From Hydractinia symbiolongicarpus (taxonomy: Eukaryota; Cnidaria; Hydrozoa; Anthoathecata; Hydractiniidae), in assembly GCF_029227915.1 (NCBI RefSeq), contig NC_079879.1:29704501-29768500 (forward strand): a stretch of 64,000 nt of DNA, given 5' to 3'. Both the position numbers and the translations under genes were made by a program. This document shows, piece after piece, positions 47,600 through 59,600 of the stretch (position 1 is the stretch's first letter; every line of letters begins with the position of its first letter). The notes beneath the pieces are model-generated. The model worked only from the letters and a program-made list of their open reading frames with translations. It did no database searches and was not told the origin of the DNA.

Positions 47600-50540
47600 G
47601 CAAACGAAAACCTTCGATTTCCCGTAAATCCCGGACTCGGCCCGTATAGTCAAAAGTATACAAAGAAAGTACCCAGGGAGTAAACTCATTTCCCGAACGA
47701 TTTTTTACATTATTTTTTTACCACTAAACGCATGAGACTTGTAGTTTTCAAAAATGTTTTCATATTTGATGGGACGCTGAATAAAAGAAGTTTAATCGCC
47801 GGCAAACGAAAATCCGCAATTTCCCGTAAATCCCGGACTCGGCCCGTATAGTCAAAAGTATACAAAGAAAGTACCCTGGGAGAAAACTCATTTCCCGAAC
47901 GATTTTTTAAATTATTTTTTCACCACTAAAACGCATGAGACTTGTAGTTTTCAAAAATGTTTTCATTTTTGATGAGACGCTTAATGAAAGAAGTTTAATC
48001 GCCGTCAAACGAAAACCCGCGATTTCCCGTAAATCCCGGGCTTGGCCCGCATAGTCAAAAGTATACAAAGAAAGTACCCACGGAGTAAACTCATTTCCCG
48101 AACGATTTTTTAAATTATTTTTTCACCACTAAAACGCATGAGACTTGTAGTTTTCAAAAATGTTTTTATTTTTGATGAGACGCTGAATAAAAGAAGTTTA
48201 ATCGCCGGCAAACGAAAACCCGCGATTTCCCGTAAATCCCGGGCTTGGCCCGCATAGTCAAAAGTACACAAAGAAAGTATCCAGGGAGTAAACTCATTTC
48301 CCGAACGATTTTTTAAATTATTTTTTGACCACTAAAACGCATGAGACTTGTAGTTTTCAAAAATGTTTTTATTTTTGATGAGACGCTGAATAAAAGAAGT
48401 TTAATCGCCGGCAAACGAAAACCTGCGATTTCCCGTAAATTCCGGACTCGGCCCGTATAGTCAAGAGTATACAAAGAAAGCACCCAGGGAGTAAACTCAT
48501 TTCCCGAACGATTTTTTAAATTATTTTTTCACCACTAAAACGCATGAGACTTGTAATTTTCAAAAATGTTTTCATTTTTGATGAGACGCTGAATAAAAGA
48601 AGTTTAATCGCCGGCAAACGAAATCCCGCCATTTCCCGTAAACCCCGGACTCGGCCCGTATAGTCAAAAGCATACGAAGAAAGTACCCAGGGAGTAAACT
48701 CATTTCCCGAACGATTTTTTATATTATTTTTTTACCACTGAACGCATGAGACTTGTAGTTTTCAAAAATGTTTTCATATTTGATGGGACGCTGAATAAAA
48801 GAAGTTTAATCGTCGGCAAACGAAAATCCGCAATTTCCCGTAAATCCCGGACTCGGCCCGTATAGTCAAAAGTATACAAAGAAAGTACCCAGGGAGTAAA
48901 CTCATTTCCCAAACGATTTTTTAATTTTTTTTTTCACCACTAAAACGCATGAGATTTGTAGTTTTCAAAAATGTTTTCATTTTTGATGAGACGCTTAATG
49001 AAAGAAGTTTAATCGCCGGCAAACGAAAACCTGCGATTTCCCGTAAATCCCGGACTCGGCCCGTATAGGCAAAAGTATACAAAGAAAGTACCCAGGGAGT
49101 AAACTCATTTCCCAAACGATTTTTTAAATTATTATTTCACCACTAAAGCCCATGAGACTTGTAGTTTTTAAAAATGTTTTCATTTTTGATGAGACGCTGA
49201 ATAAAAGAAGTTTAATCACCGGCAAACGAAAACCCGCGATTTCCCGTAAATACCGGACTCGGCCCGTATAGTCAAAAGTATACAAGGAAAGAACCCAGTG
49301 AGTAAACTCATTTCCCGAACGAATTTTTAAATTATTTTTTCACCACTAAAACGCATGAGACTTGTAGTTTTCAAAAATGTTTTCATTTTTGATGACACGC
49401 TGAATGAAAGAAGTTTAATCGCCGGAAACGAAAACCTGCGATTTCCCTTAAATCCTGGACTCGGCCCGTATAGTCAAAAGTATACAAAGAAAGTACCCAG
49501 GGAGTAAACTCATTTCCCAAACGATTTTTTAATATATTATTTCACCACTAAAGCCCATGAGACTTGTAGTTTTTAAAAATGTTTTCATTTTTGATGAGAC
49601 GCTGAATAAAAGAAGTTTAATCACCGGCAAACGAAAACCCGCGATTTCCCGTAAATCCCGGACTCGGCCCGTATAGTCAAAAGTATACAAAGAAAGAACC
49701 CAGTGAGTAAACTCATTTCCCGAACGAATTTTTAAATTATTTTTTCACCACTAAAACGCATGAGACTTGTAGTTTTCAAAAATGTTTTCATTTTTGATGA
49801 GACGCTTAATGAAAGAACTTTAATCGCCGGCAAACGAAAACCTGCGATTTCCCGTAAATCCCGGACTCGGCCCGTATAGTCAAAAGTATACAAAGAAAGT
49901 ACCCAAGGAGTAAACTCATTTCCCGAACGATTTTTTACATTATTTTTTTACCACTAAACGCATGACACTTGTAGTTTTCAAAAATGTTTTCATATTTGAT
50001 GGGACGCTGAATAAAAGAAGTTTAATCGCCGGCAAACGAAAATCCGCAATTTCCCGTAAATCCCGGACTCGGCCCGTATAGTCAAAAGTATACAAAGAAA
50101 GTACCCTGGGAGAAAACTCATTTCCCGAACGATTTTTTAAATTATTTTTTCACCACTAAAACGCATGAGACTTGTAGTTTTCAAAAATGTTTTCATTTTT
50201 GATGAGACGCTTAATGAAAGAAGTTTAATCGCCGTCAAACGAAAACCCGCGATTTCCCGTAAATCCCGGGCTTGGCCCGCATAGTCAAAAGTATACAAAG
50301 AAAGTACCCAGGGAGTAAACTCATTTCCCGAACGATTTTTTAAATTATTTTTTCACCACTAAAACGCATGAGACTTGTAGTTTTCAAAAATGTTTTTATT
50401 TTTGATGAGACGCTGAATAAAAGAAGTTTAATCGCCGGCAAACGAAAACCCGCGATTTCCCGTAAATCCCGGGCTTGGCCCGCATAGTCAAAAGTACACA
50501 AAGAAAGTACCCAGGAAGTAAACTCATTTCCCGAACGATT
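47600..50540 (-). repeat. Duplicated block, offset 2230 bp (11 monomers)
   Basis: About 47600-48310 recurs at 49830-50540. Rare markers shared 2230 bp apart are TTTTTTACATTATTTTTTTA (47701/49931), CCCTGGGAGAAAACTC (near 47873/50103) and GCCGTCAAACG (48001/50231). The sequence between the copies is unrelated in subtype order. Confidence 0.8.
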
Positions 50541-53500
50541 TTTTAAATTATTATTTCACCACTAAAGCCCATGAGACTTGTAGTTTTTAAAAATGTTTTC
50601 ATTTTTGATGAGACGCTGAATAAAAGAAGTTTAATCACCGGCAAACGAAAACCCGCGATTTCCCGTAAATCCCGGACTTGGCCCGTATAGTCAAAAGTAT
50701 ACAAGGAAAGAACCCAGTGAGTAAACTCATTTCCCGAACGAATTTTTAAATTATTTTTTCACCACTAAAACGCATGAGACTTGTAGTTTTCAAAAATGTT
50801 TTCATTTTTGATGACACGCTGAATGAAAGAAGTTTAATCGCCGGCAAACGAAAACCTGCGATTTCCCTTAAATCCTGGACTCGGCCCGTATAGTCAAAAG
50901 CATACAAGGAAAGAACCCAGTGAGTAAACTCATTTCCCGAACGAATTTTTAAATTATTTTTTCACCACTAAAACGCATGAGACTTGTAGTTTTCAAAAAT
51001 GTTTTCATTTTTGATGACACGCTGAATGAAAGAAGTTTAATCGCCGGCAAACGAAAACCTGCGATTTCCCTTAAATCCTGGACTCGGCCCGTATAGTCAA
51101 AAGTATACAAAGAAAGTACCCAGGGAGTAAACTCATTTCCCAAACGATTTTTTAAATTAATATTTCACCACTAAAGCCCATGAGACTTGTAGTTTTTAAA
51201 AATGTTTTCATTTTTGATGAGACGCTGAATAAAAGAAGTTTAATCACCGGCAAACGAAAACCCGCGATTTCCTGTAAATCCCGGACTCGGCCCGTATAGT
51301 CAAAAGTATACAAAGAAAGAACCCAGTGAGTAAACTCATTTCCCGAACGAATTTTTAAATTATTTTTTCACCACTAAAACGCATGAGACTTGTAGTTTTC
51401 AAAAATGTTTTCATTTTTGATGAGACGCTTAATGAAAGAACTTTAATCGCCGGCAAACGAAAACCTGCGAGTTCCCGTAAATCCCGGACTCGGCCCGTAT
51501 AGTCAAAAGTATACAAAGAAAGTACCCAGGGAGTAAACTCATTTCCCAAACGATTTTTTAAATTACTATTTCACCATTAAAGCCCATGAGACTTGTAGTT
51601 TTTAAAAATGTTTTCATTTTTGATGAGACGCTGAATAAAAGAAGTTTAATCACCGGCAAACGAAAACCCGCGATTTCCCGTAAATCCCGGACTCGGCCCG
51701 TATAGTCAAAAGTATACAAGGAAAGAACCCAGTGAGTAAACTCATTTCCCGAACGAATTTTTAAATTATTTTTTCACCACTAAAACGCATGAGACTTGTA
51801 GTTTTCAAAAATGTTTTCATTTTTGATGACACGCTGAATGAAAGAAGTTTAATCGCCGGCAAACGAAAACCTGCGATTTCCCTTAAATCCTGGACTCGGC
51901 CCGTATAGTCAAAAGTATACAAAGAAAGTACCCAGGGAGTAAACTCATTTCCCAAACGATTTTTTAAATTATTATTTCACCACTAAAGCCCATGAGACTT
52001 GTAGTTTTTAAAAATGTTTTCATTTTTGATGAGACGCTGAATAAAAGAAGTTTAATCACCGGCAAACGAAAACCCGCGATTTCCCGTAAATCCCGGACTC
52101 GGCCCGTATAGTCAAAAGTATACAAGGAAAGAACCCAGTGAGTAAACTCATTTCCCGAACGAATTTTTAAATTATTTTTTCACCACTAAAACGCATGAAA
52201 CTTGTAGTTTTCAAAAATGTTTTCATTTTTGATGACACGCTGAATGAAAGAAGTTTAATCGCCGGCAAACGAAAACCTGCGATTTCCCTTAAATCCTGGA
52301 CTCGGCCCGTATAGTCAAAAGTATACAAAGAAAGTACCCAGGGTGTAAACTCATTTCCCGAACGATTTTTTAAATTATTTTTTCACCACTAAAACGCATG
52401 AGACTTGTAGTTTTCAAAAATGTTTTCATTTTTGATGAGACGCTGATTAAAAAAAGGAGTTTAATCGCCGGCAAACGAAAACCTGGGATTTCCCGTAAAT
52501 CCCGGACTCGGCCCGTATAGTCAAAAGTATACATGGAAAGTACCCAGTGAGTAAACTTATTTTCCGAACGAATTTTCAAATTATTTTTTCACCACTAAAA
52601 CGCATGAGACTTGTAGTTTTTTGAAATGTTTTCATTTTTGATGAGACGCCTAATGAAAGTGGTTTAATCGCCGGCAAACGAAAACCCGCGATTTCCCGTA
52701 AATCCCGGGCTAGGCCCGTATATTCGAATGTATACAAAGAAAGTACCCTGTGAGTAAACTCATTTCCAAAACGATTTTTTAAGTTATCTTTTCACCACTA
52801 AAACGCTTGAGACTTGTAGTTTTCAAAAATGTTTTCATTTTTGATGAGACGCTTAATGAAAGAGGTTTAATCGCCGGCAAACGAAAACCCGCGATTCCCC
52901 GTAAATCCCGGGCTTGGCCCGTATAGTCGAATGTATAAAAAGAAAGAACCCAGTGAGTAAACTCATTTCCCGAACGAATTTTTAAATTATTTTTTCACCA
53001 CTAAAACGCATGAGACTTGTAGTTTTCAAAAATGTTTTCATTTTTGATGAGACGCTTAATGAAAGAAGTTTCATCGCCGGCAAACGAAAACCTGCGATTT
53101 CCCGTAAATCCCGGACTCGCCCCGTATAGTCAAAAGTATACAAAGAAAGTACCCAGGGAGTAAACTCATTTCCCAAACGATTTTTTAAATTATTATTTCA
53201 CCACTAAAGCCCATGAGACTTGTAGTTTTTAAAAATGTTTTCATTTTTGATGAGACGCTGAATAAAAGAAGTTTAATCACCGGCAAACGAAAACCCGCGA
53301 TTTCCCGTAAATCCCGGACTCGGCCCGTATAGTCAAAAGTATACAAGGAAAGAACCCAGTGAGTAAACTCATTTCCCGAACGAATTTTTAAATTATTTTT
53401 TCACCACTAAAACGCATGAGACTTGTAGTTTTCAAAAATGTTTTCATTTTTGATGACACGCTGAATGAAAGAAGTTTAATCGCCGGCAAACGAAAACCTG

Positions 53501-56010
53501 CGATTTCCCTTAAATCCTTTACTCGGCCCGTATAGTCAAAAGTATACAAAGAAAGTACCCAGGGAGTAAACTCATTTCCCAAACAATTTTTTAAATTATT
53601 ATTTCACCACTAAAGCCCATGAGACTTGTAGTTTTTAAAAATGTTTTCATTTTTGATGAGACGCTGAATAAAAGAAGTTTAATCACCGGCAAACGAAAAC
53701 CCGCGATTTCCCGTAAATCCCGGACTCGGCCCGTATAGTCAAAAGTATACAAGGAAAGAACCCAGTGAGTAAACTCATTTCCCGAACGAATTTTTAAATT
53801 ATTTTTTCACCACTAAAACGCATGAGACTTGTAGTTTTCAAAAATGTTTTCATTTTTGATGACACGCTGAATGAAAGAAGTTTAATCGCCGGCAAACGAA
53901 AACCTGCGATTTCCCTTAAATCCTGGACTCGGCCCGTATAGTCAAAAGTATACAAAGAAAGTACCCAGGGTGTAAACTCATTACCCGAACGATTTTTTAA
54001 ATTATTTTTTCACCACTAAAACGCATGAGACTTGTAGTTTTCAAAAATGTTTTCATTTTTGATGAGACGCTGATTAAAAAAAGGAGTTTAATCGCCGGCA
54101 AACGAAAACCTGCGATTTCCCGTAAATCCCGGACTCGGCCCGTATAGTCAAAAGTATACATGGAAAGTACCCAGTGAGTAAACTTATTTTCCGAACGAAT
54201 TTTCAAATTATTTTTTCACCACTAAAACGCATGAGACTTGTAGTTTTTTGAAATGTTTTCATTTTTGATGAGACGCTTAATGAAAGTGGTTTAATCGCCG
54301 GCAAACGAAAACCCGCGATTTCCCGTAAATCCCGGGCTAGGCCCGTATATTCGAATGTATACAAAGAAAGTACCCTGTGAGTAAACTCATTTCCAAAACG
54401 ATTTTTTAAGTTATCTTTTCACCACTAAAACGCTTGAGACTTGTAGTTTTCAAAAATGTTTTCATTTTTGATGAGACGCTTAATGAAAGAGGTTTAATCG
54501 CCGGCAAACGAAAACCCGCGATTCCCCGTAAATCCCGGGCTTGGCCCGTATAGTCGAATGTATAAAAAGAAAGTACCCTGTGAGTAAACTCATTTCCAGA
54601 AAGATTTTTTAAATTATTATTTCACCACTAAAGCCCATGAGACTTGTAGTTTTTAAAAATGTTTTCATTTTTGATGAGACGCTGAATAAAAGAAGTTTAA
54701 TCACCGGCAAACGAAAACCCGCGATTTCCCGTAAATCCCGGACTCGGCCCGTATAGTCAAAAGTATACAAGGAAAGAACCCAGTGAGTAAACTCATTTCC
54801 CGAACGAATTTTTAAATTATTTTTTCACCACTAAAACGCATGAGACTTGTAGTTTTCAAAAATGTTTTCATTTTTGATGACACGCTGAATGAAAGAAGTT
54901 TAATCGCCGGCAAACGAAAACCTGCGATTTCCCTTAAATCCTGGACTCGGCCCGTATAGTCAAAAGTATACAAAGAAAGTACCCAGGGTGTAAACTCATT
55001 TCCCGAACGATTTTTTAAATTATTTTTTCACCACTAAAACGCATGAGACTTGTAGTTTTCAAAAATGTTTTCATTTTTGATGAGACGCTGATTAAAAAAA
55101 GGAGTTTAATCGCCGGCAAACGAAAACCTGCGATTTCCCGTAAATCCCGGACTCGGCCCGTATAGTCAAAAGTATACATGGAAAGTACCCAGTGAGTAAA
55201 CTTATTTTCCGAACGAATTTTCAAATTATTTTTTCACCACTAAAACGCATGAGACTTGTAGTTTTTTGAAATGTTTTCATTTTTGATGAGACGCTTAATG
55301 AAAGTGGTTTAATCGCCGGCAAACGAAAACCCGCGATTTCCCGTAAATCCCGGGCTAGGCCCGTATATTCGAATGTATACAAAGAAAGTACCCTGTGAGT
55401 AAACTCATTTCCAAAACGATTTTTTAAGTTATCTTTTCACCACTAAAACGCTTGAGACTTGTAGTTTTCAAAAATGTTTTCATTTTTGATGAGACGTTTA
55501 ATGAAAGAGGTTTAATCGCCGGCAAACGAAAACCCGCGATTCCCCGTAAATCCCGGGCTTGGCCCGTATAGTCGAATGTATAAAAAGAAAGTACCCTGTG
55601 AGTAAACTCATTTCCAGAAAGATTTTTTAAATTATTTTTTCACCACTAAAACGCATAAGACTTGTAGTTTTTAAAAATGTTTTTATTTTTGATGAGACGC
55701 TGAATAAAAGAAGTTTAATCACCGGCAAACGAAAACCCGCGATTTCCCGTAAACCCGGACTCGGCCCGTATAGTCAAAAGTATACAAGGAAAGAACCCAG
55801 TGAGTAAACTCATTTCCCGAACGAATTTTTAAATTATTTTTTCACCACTAAAACGCATGAGACTTGTAGTTTTCAAAAATGTTTTCATTTTTGATGACAC
55901 GCTGAATGAAAGAAGTTTAATCGCCGGCAAACGAAAACCTGCGATTTCCCTTAAATCCTGGACTCGGCCCGTATAGTCAAAAGTATACAAAGAAAGTACC
56001 CAGGGTGTAA
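50540..56010 (-). repeat. HOR, period about 1627 bp, built on a two-monomer unit
   Basis: Monomers with CACCGGCAAACG alternate with monomers carrying GATGACACGCTGAATGAAAG, giving 406-bp steps such as 51355/51761. A larger unit recurs at 52370/53997 and 51761/53388 (both 1627 bp), then 53997/55015 (1018 bp). It includes a GGAGTTTAATCGCC long-tract monomer and a GTTTTTTGAAATG monomer. Confidence 0.82.
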
Positions 56011-56531
56011 ACTCATTTCCCGAACGATTTTTTAAATTATTTTTTCACCACAAAAACGCATGAGACTTGTAGTTTTCAAAAATGTTTTCATTTTTGATGA
56101 GACGCTTAATGAAAGTGGTTTAATCGCCGGCAAACGAAAACCCGCGATTTCCCGTAAATCCCGGGCTAGGCCCGTATATTCGAATGTATACAAAGAAAGT
56201 ACCCTGTGAGTAAACTCATTTCCAAAACGATTTTTTAAGTTATCTTTTCACCACTAAAACGCTTGAGACTTGTAGTTTTCAAAAATGTTTTCATTTTTGA
56301 TGAGACGCTTAATGAAAGAGGTTTAATCGCCGGCAAACGAAAACCCGCGATTCCCCGTAAATCCCGGGCTTGGCCCGTATAGTCGAATGTATAAAAAGAA
56401 AGTACCCTGTGAGTAAACTCATTTCCAGAAAGATTTTTTAAATTATTTTTTCTCCACTAAAACGCATAAGACTTGTAGTTTTTAAAAATGTTTTTATTTT
56501 TGATGAGACGCTGAATAAAAGAAGTTTAATC

Positions 56532-56602
56532 GCCGGCAAACGAAAACCCGCGATTTCCCGTAAATCCCGATTACGGGAAATCGCGGGTTTTCGTTTGCCG
56601 GT
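56532..56602. other. Fold-back junction, second orientation switch
   Basis: Minus sequence ending in GCGATTTCCCGTAA (to 56563) is followed by the 7-bp spacer ATCCCGA (56564-56570) and then by its reverse complement TTACGGGAAATCGC (from 56571). The inverted repeat is perfect for 31 bp. The first mismatch is CCGGCGATT on the left against CCGGTGATT on the right. Further out, the right arm (CCGGTGATT and CAGCGTGTCATC subtypes) matches the alternating dimer at 50.5-55.9 kb, displaced by about two monomers from exact mirror position. Confidence 0.9.
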
Positions 56603-59600
56603 GATTAAACTTCTTTTATTCAGCGTCTCATCAAAAATGAAAACATTTTTAAAAACTACAAGTCTCATGGGCTTTAGTGGTGAAATAATAATTTAAAAAA
56701 TCGTTCAGGAAATGAGTTTACTCCCTGGGTACTTTCTTTGTATACTTTTGACTATACGGGCCGAGTCCAGGATTTAAGGGAAATCGCAGGTTTTCGTTTG
56801 CCGGCGATTAAACTTCTTTCATTCAGCGTGTCATCAAAAATGAAAACATTTTTGAAAACTACAAGTCTCATGCGTTTTAGTGGTGAAAAAATAATTTAAA
56901 AATTCGTTCGGGAAATGAGTTTACTCACTGGGTTCTTTCCTTGTATACTTTTGACTATACGGGCCGAGTCCGGGATTTACGGGAAATCGCGGGTTTTCGT
57001 TTGCCGGTGATTAAACTTCTTTTATTCAGCGTCTCATCAAAAATGAAAACATTTTTAAAAACTACAAGTCTCATGGGCTTTAGTGGTGAAATAATAATTT
57101 AAAAAATCGTTTGGGAAATGAGTTTACTCCCTGGGTACTTTTTTTGTATACTTTTGACTATACGGGCCGAGTCCGGGATTTACGGGAAATCGCAGGTTTT
57201 CGTTTGCCGGCGATTAAACTTCTTTTATTCAGCGTCTCATCAAAAATGAAAACATTTTTGAAAACTACAAGTCTCATGCGTTTTAGAGGTGAAAAAAAAA
57301 ATTAAGAAATCGTTTGGGAAATGAGTTTACTCCCTGGGTACTTTCTTTGTATACTTTTGACTATACGGGCCGAGTCCGGGATTTACGGGAAATTGCGGAT
57401 TTTCGTTTGCCGGCGATTAAACTTCTTTTATTCAGCGTCCCATCAAATATGAAAACATTTTTGAAAACTACAAGTCTCATGCGTTCAGTGGTAAAAAAAT
57501 AATATAAAAAATCGTTCGGGAAATGAGTTTACTCCCTGGGTACTTTCTTTGTATACTTTTGACTATACGGGCCGAGTCCGGGGTTTACGGGAAATGGCGG
57601 GATTTCGTTTGCCGGCGATTAAACTTCTTTTATTCAGCGTCTCATCAAAAATGAAAACATTTTTGAAAATTACAAGTCTCATGCGTTCAGTGGTAAAAAA
57701 ATAATATAAAAAATCGTTCGGGAAATGAGTTTACTCCCTGGGTACTTTCTTTGTATACTTTTGACTATACGGGCCGAGTCCGGGGTTTACGGGAAATGGC
57801 GGGATTTCGTTTGCCGGCGATTAAACTTCTTTTATTCAGCGTCTCATCAAAAATGAAAACATTTTTGAAAATTACAAGTCTCATGCGTTTTAGTGGTGAA
57901 AAAATAATTTAAAAAATCGTTCGGGAAATGAGTTTACTCCCTGGGTACTTTCTTTGTATACTCTTGACTATACGGGCCGAGTCCGGGATTTACGGGAAAT
58001 CGCAGGTTTTCGTTTGCCGGCGATTAAACTTCTTTTATTCAGCGTCTCATCAAAAATGAAAACATTTTTAAAAACTACAAGTCTCATGGGCTTTAGTGGT
58101 GAAATAATAATTTAAAAAATCGTTTGGGAAATCAGTTTACTCCCAGGGTACTTTCTTTGTGTACTTTTGACTATGCGGGCCAAGCCCGGGATTTACGGGA
58201 AATCGCGGGTTTTCGTTTGCCGGCGATTAAACTTCTTTTATTCAGCGTCTCATCAAAAATAAAAACATTTTTGAAAACTACAAGTCTCATGCGTTTTAGT
58301 GGTGAAAAAATAATTTAAAAAATCGTTCGGGAAATGAGTTTACTCCCTGGGTACTTTCTTTGTATACTTTTGACTATGCGGGCCAAGCCCGGGATTTACG
58401 GGAAATCGCGGGTTTTCGTTTGACGGCGATTAAACTTCTTTCATTAAGCGTCTCATCAAAAATGAAAACATTTTTGAAAACTACAAGTCTCATGCGTTTT
58501 AGTGGTGAAAAAATAATTTAAAAAATCGTTCGGGAAATGAGTTTACTCCCAGGGTACTTTCTTTGTATACTTTTGACTATACGGGCCGAGTCCGGGATTT
58601 ACGGGAAATTGCGGATTTTCGTTTGCCGGCGATTAAACTTCTTTTATTCAGCGTCCCATCAAATATGAAAACATTTTTGAAAACTACAAGCCTCATGCGT
58701 TTAGTGGTAAAAAAATAATGTAAAAAATCGTTCGGGAAATGAGTTTACTCCCTGGGTACTTTCTTTGTATACTTTTGACTATACGGGCCGTGTCCGGGGT
58801 TTACGGAAAATGGTGGGATTTCGTTTGCCGGCGATTAAACTTCTTTTATTCAGCGTCTCATCAAAAATGAAAACATTTTTGAAAACTACAAGTCTCATGC
58901 GTTTTAGTGGTGAAAAAATAATTTAAAAAATCTTTCTGGAAATGAGTTTACTCACAGGGTACTTTCTTTGTATACTTTTGACTATACGGGCCGAGACCGG
59001 GATTTACGAGAAATGGCGGGTTTTCGTTTGCCGGCGAATAAACTTCTTTTATTCAGCGTCTCATCAAAAATGAAGACATTTTTGAAAATTACAAGTCTCA
59101 AAGGTTTTAGTGGTGAAAAGATAATTTAAAAAATCGTTTTGGAAATGAGTTTACTCACAGGGTACTTTCTTTGTATACATTCGACTATACGGGCCTAGCC
59201 CAGGATTTACGGGAAATCGCGGGTTTTCGTTTGCCGGCGATTAAACCACTGTCATTAAGCGTCTCATCAAAAATGAAAACATTTCTAAAAACTACAAGTC
59301 TCATGCGTTTTAGTGGTGAAAAAATAACTTAAAAATTCGTTCGGAAAATAAGTTTACTCACTGGGTACTTTCCATGTATACTTTTGACTATACGGGCCGA
59401 GTACGGGATTTACGGGAAATCGCGGGTTTTCGTTTGCCGGCGATTAAACTTCTTTTATTCAGCGTCTCATCAAAAATGAAAACATTTTTAAAAACTACAA
59501 GTCTCATGGGCTTTAGTGGTGATATAATAATTTAAAAAATCGTTTGGGAAATGAGTTTACTCCCTGGGTACTTTCTGTGTATACTTTTGACTATACGGGC

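Larger units (their letters stand above)
36959..56563 (-). repeat. 203-bp satellite array, segment B right (minus orientation)
   Basis: Continuation of the minus-strand array beyond the transposon. The first bases, ACTAAAGCCCATGAGATTTG, resume the monomer at the point where it was broken at 31082. About 97 monomers follow without other insertions. From 37 to 46 kb a long HOR dominates. From 46 to 50.5 kb the monomers are more mixed. From 50.5 to 56 kb a subtype pair alternates, one with CACCGGCAAACG and one with GATGACACGCTGAATGAAAG. No gene is visible in it. Confidence 0.97.

Noticed and set aside
56438-56668. 76-residue ORF across the fold-back junction
   Set aside because: It is a chance open frame formed by joining the two strands of the monomer at the inversion point.
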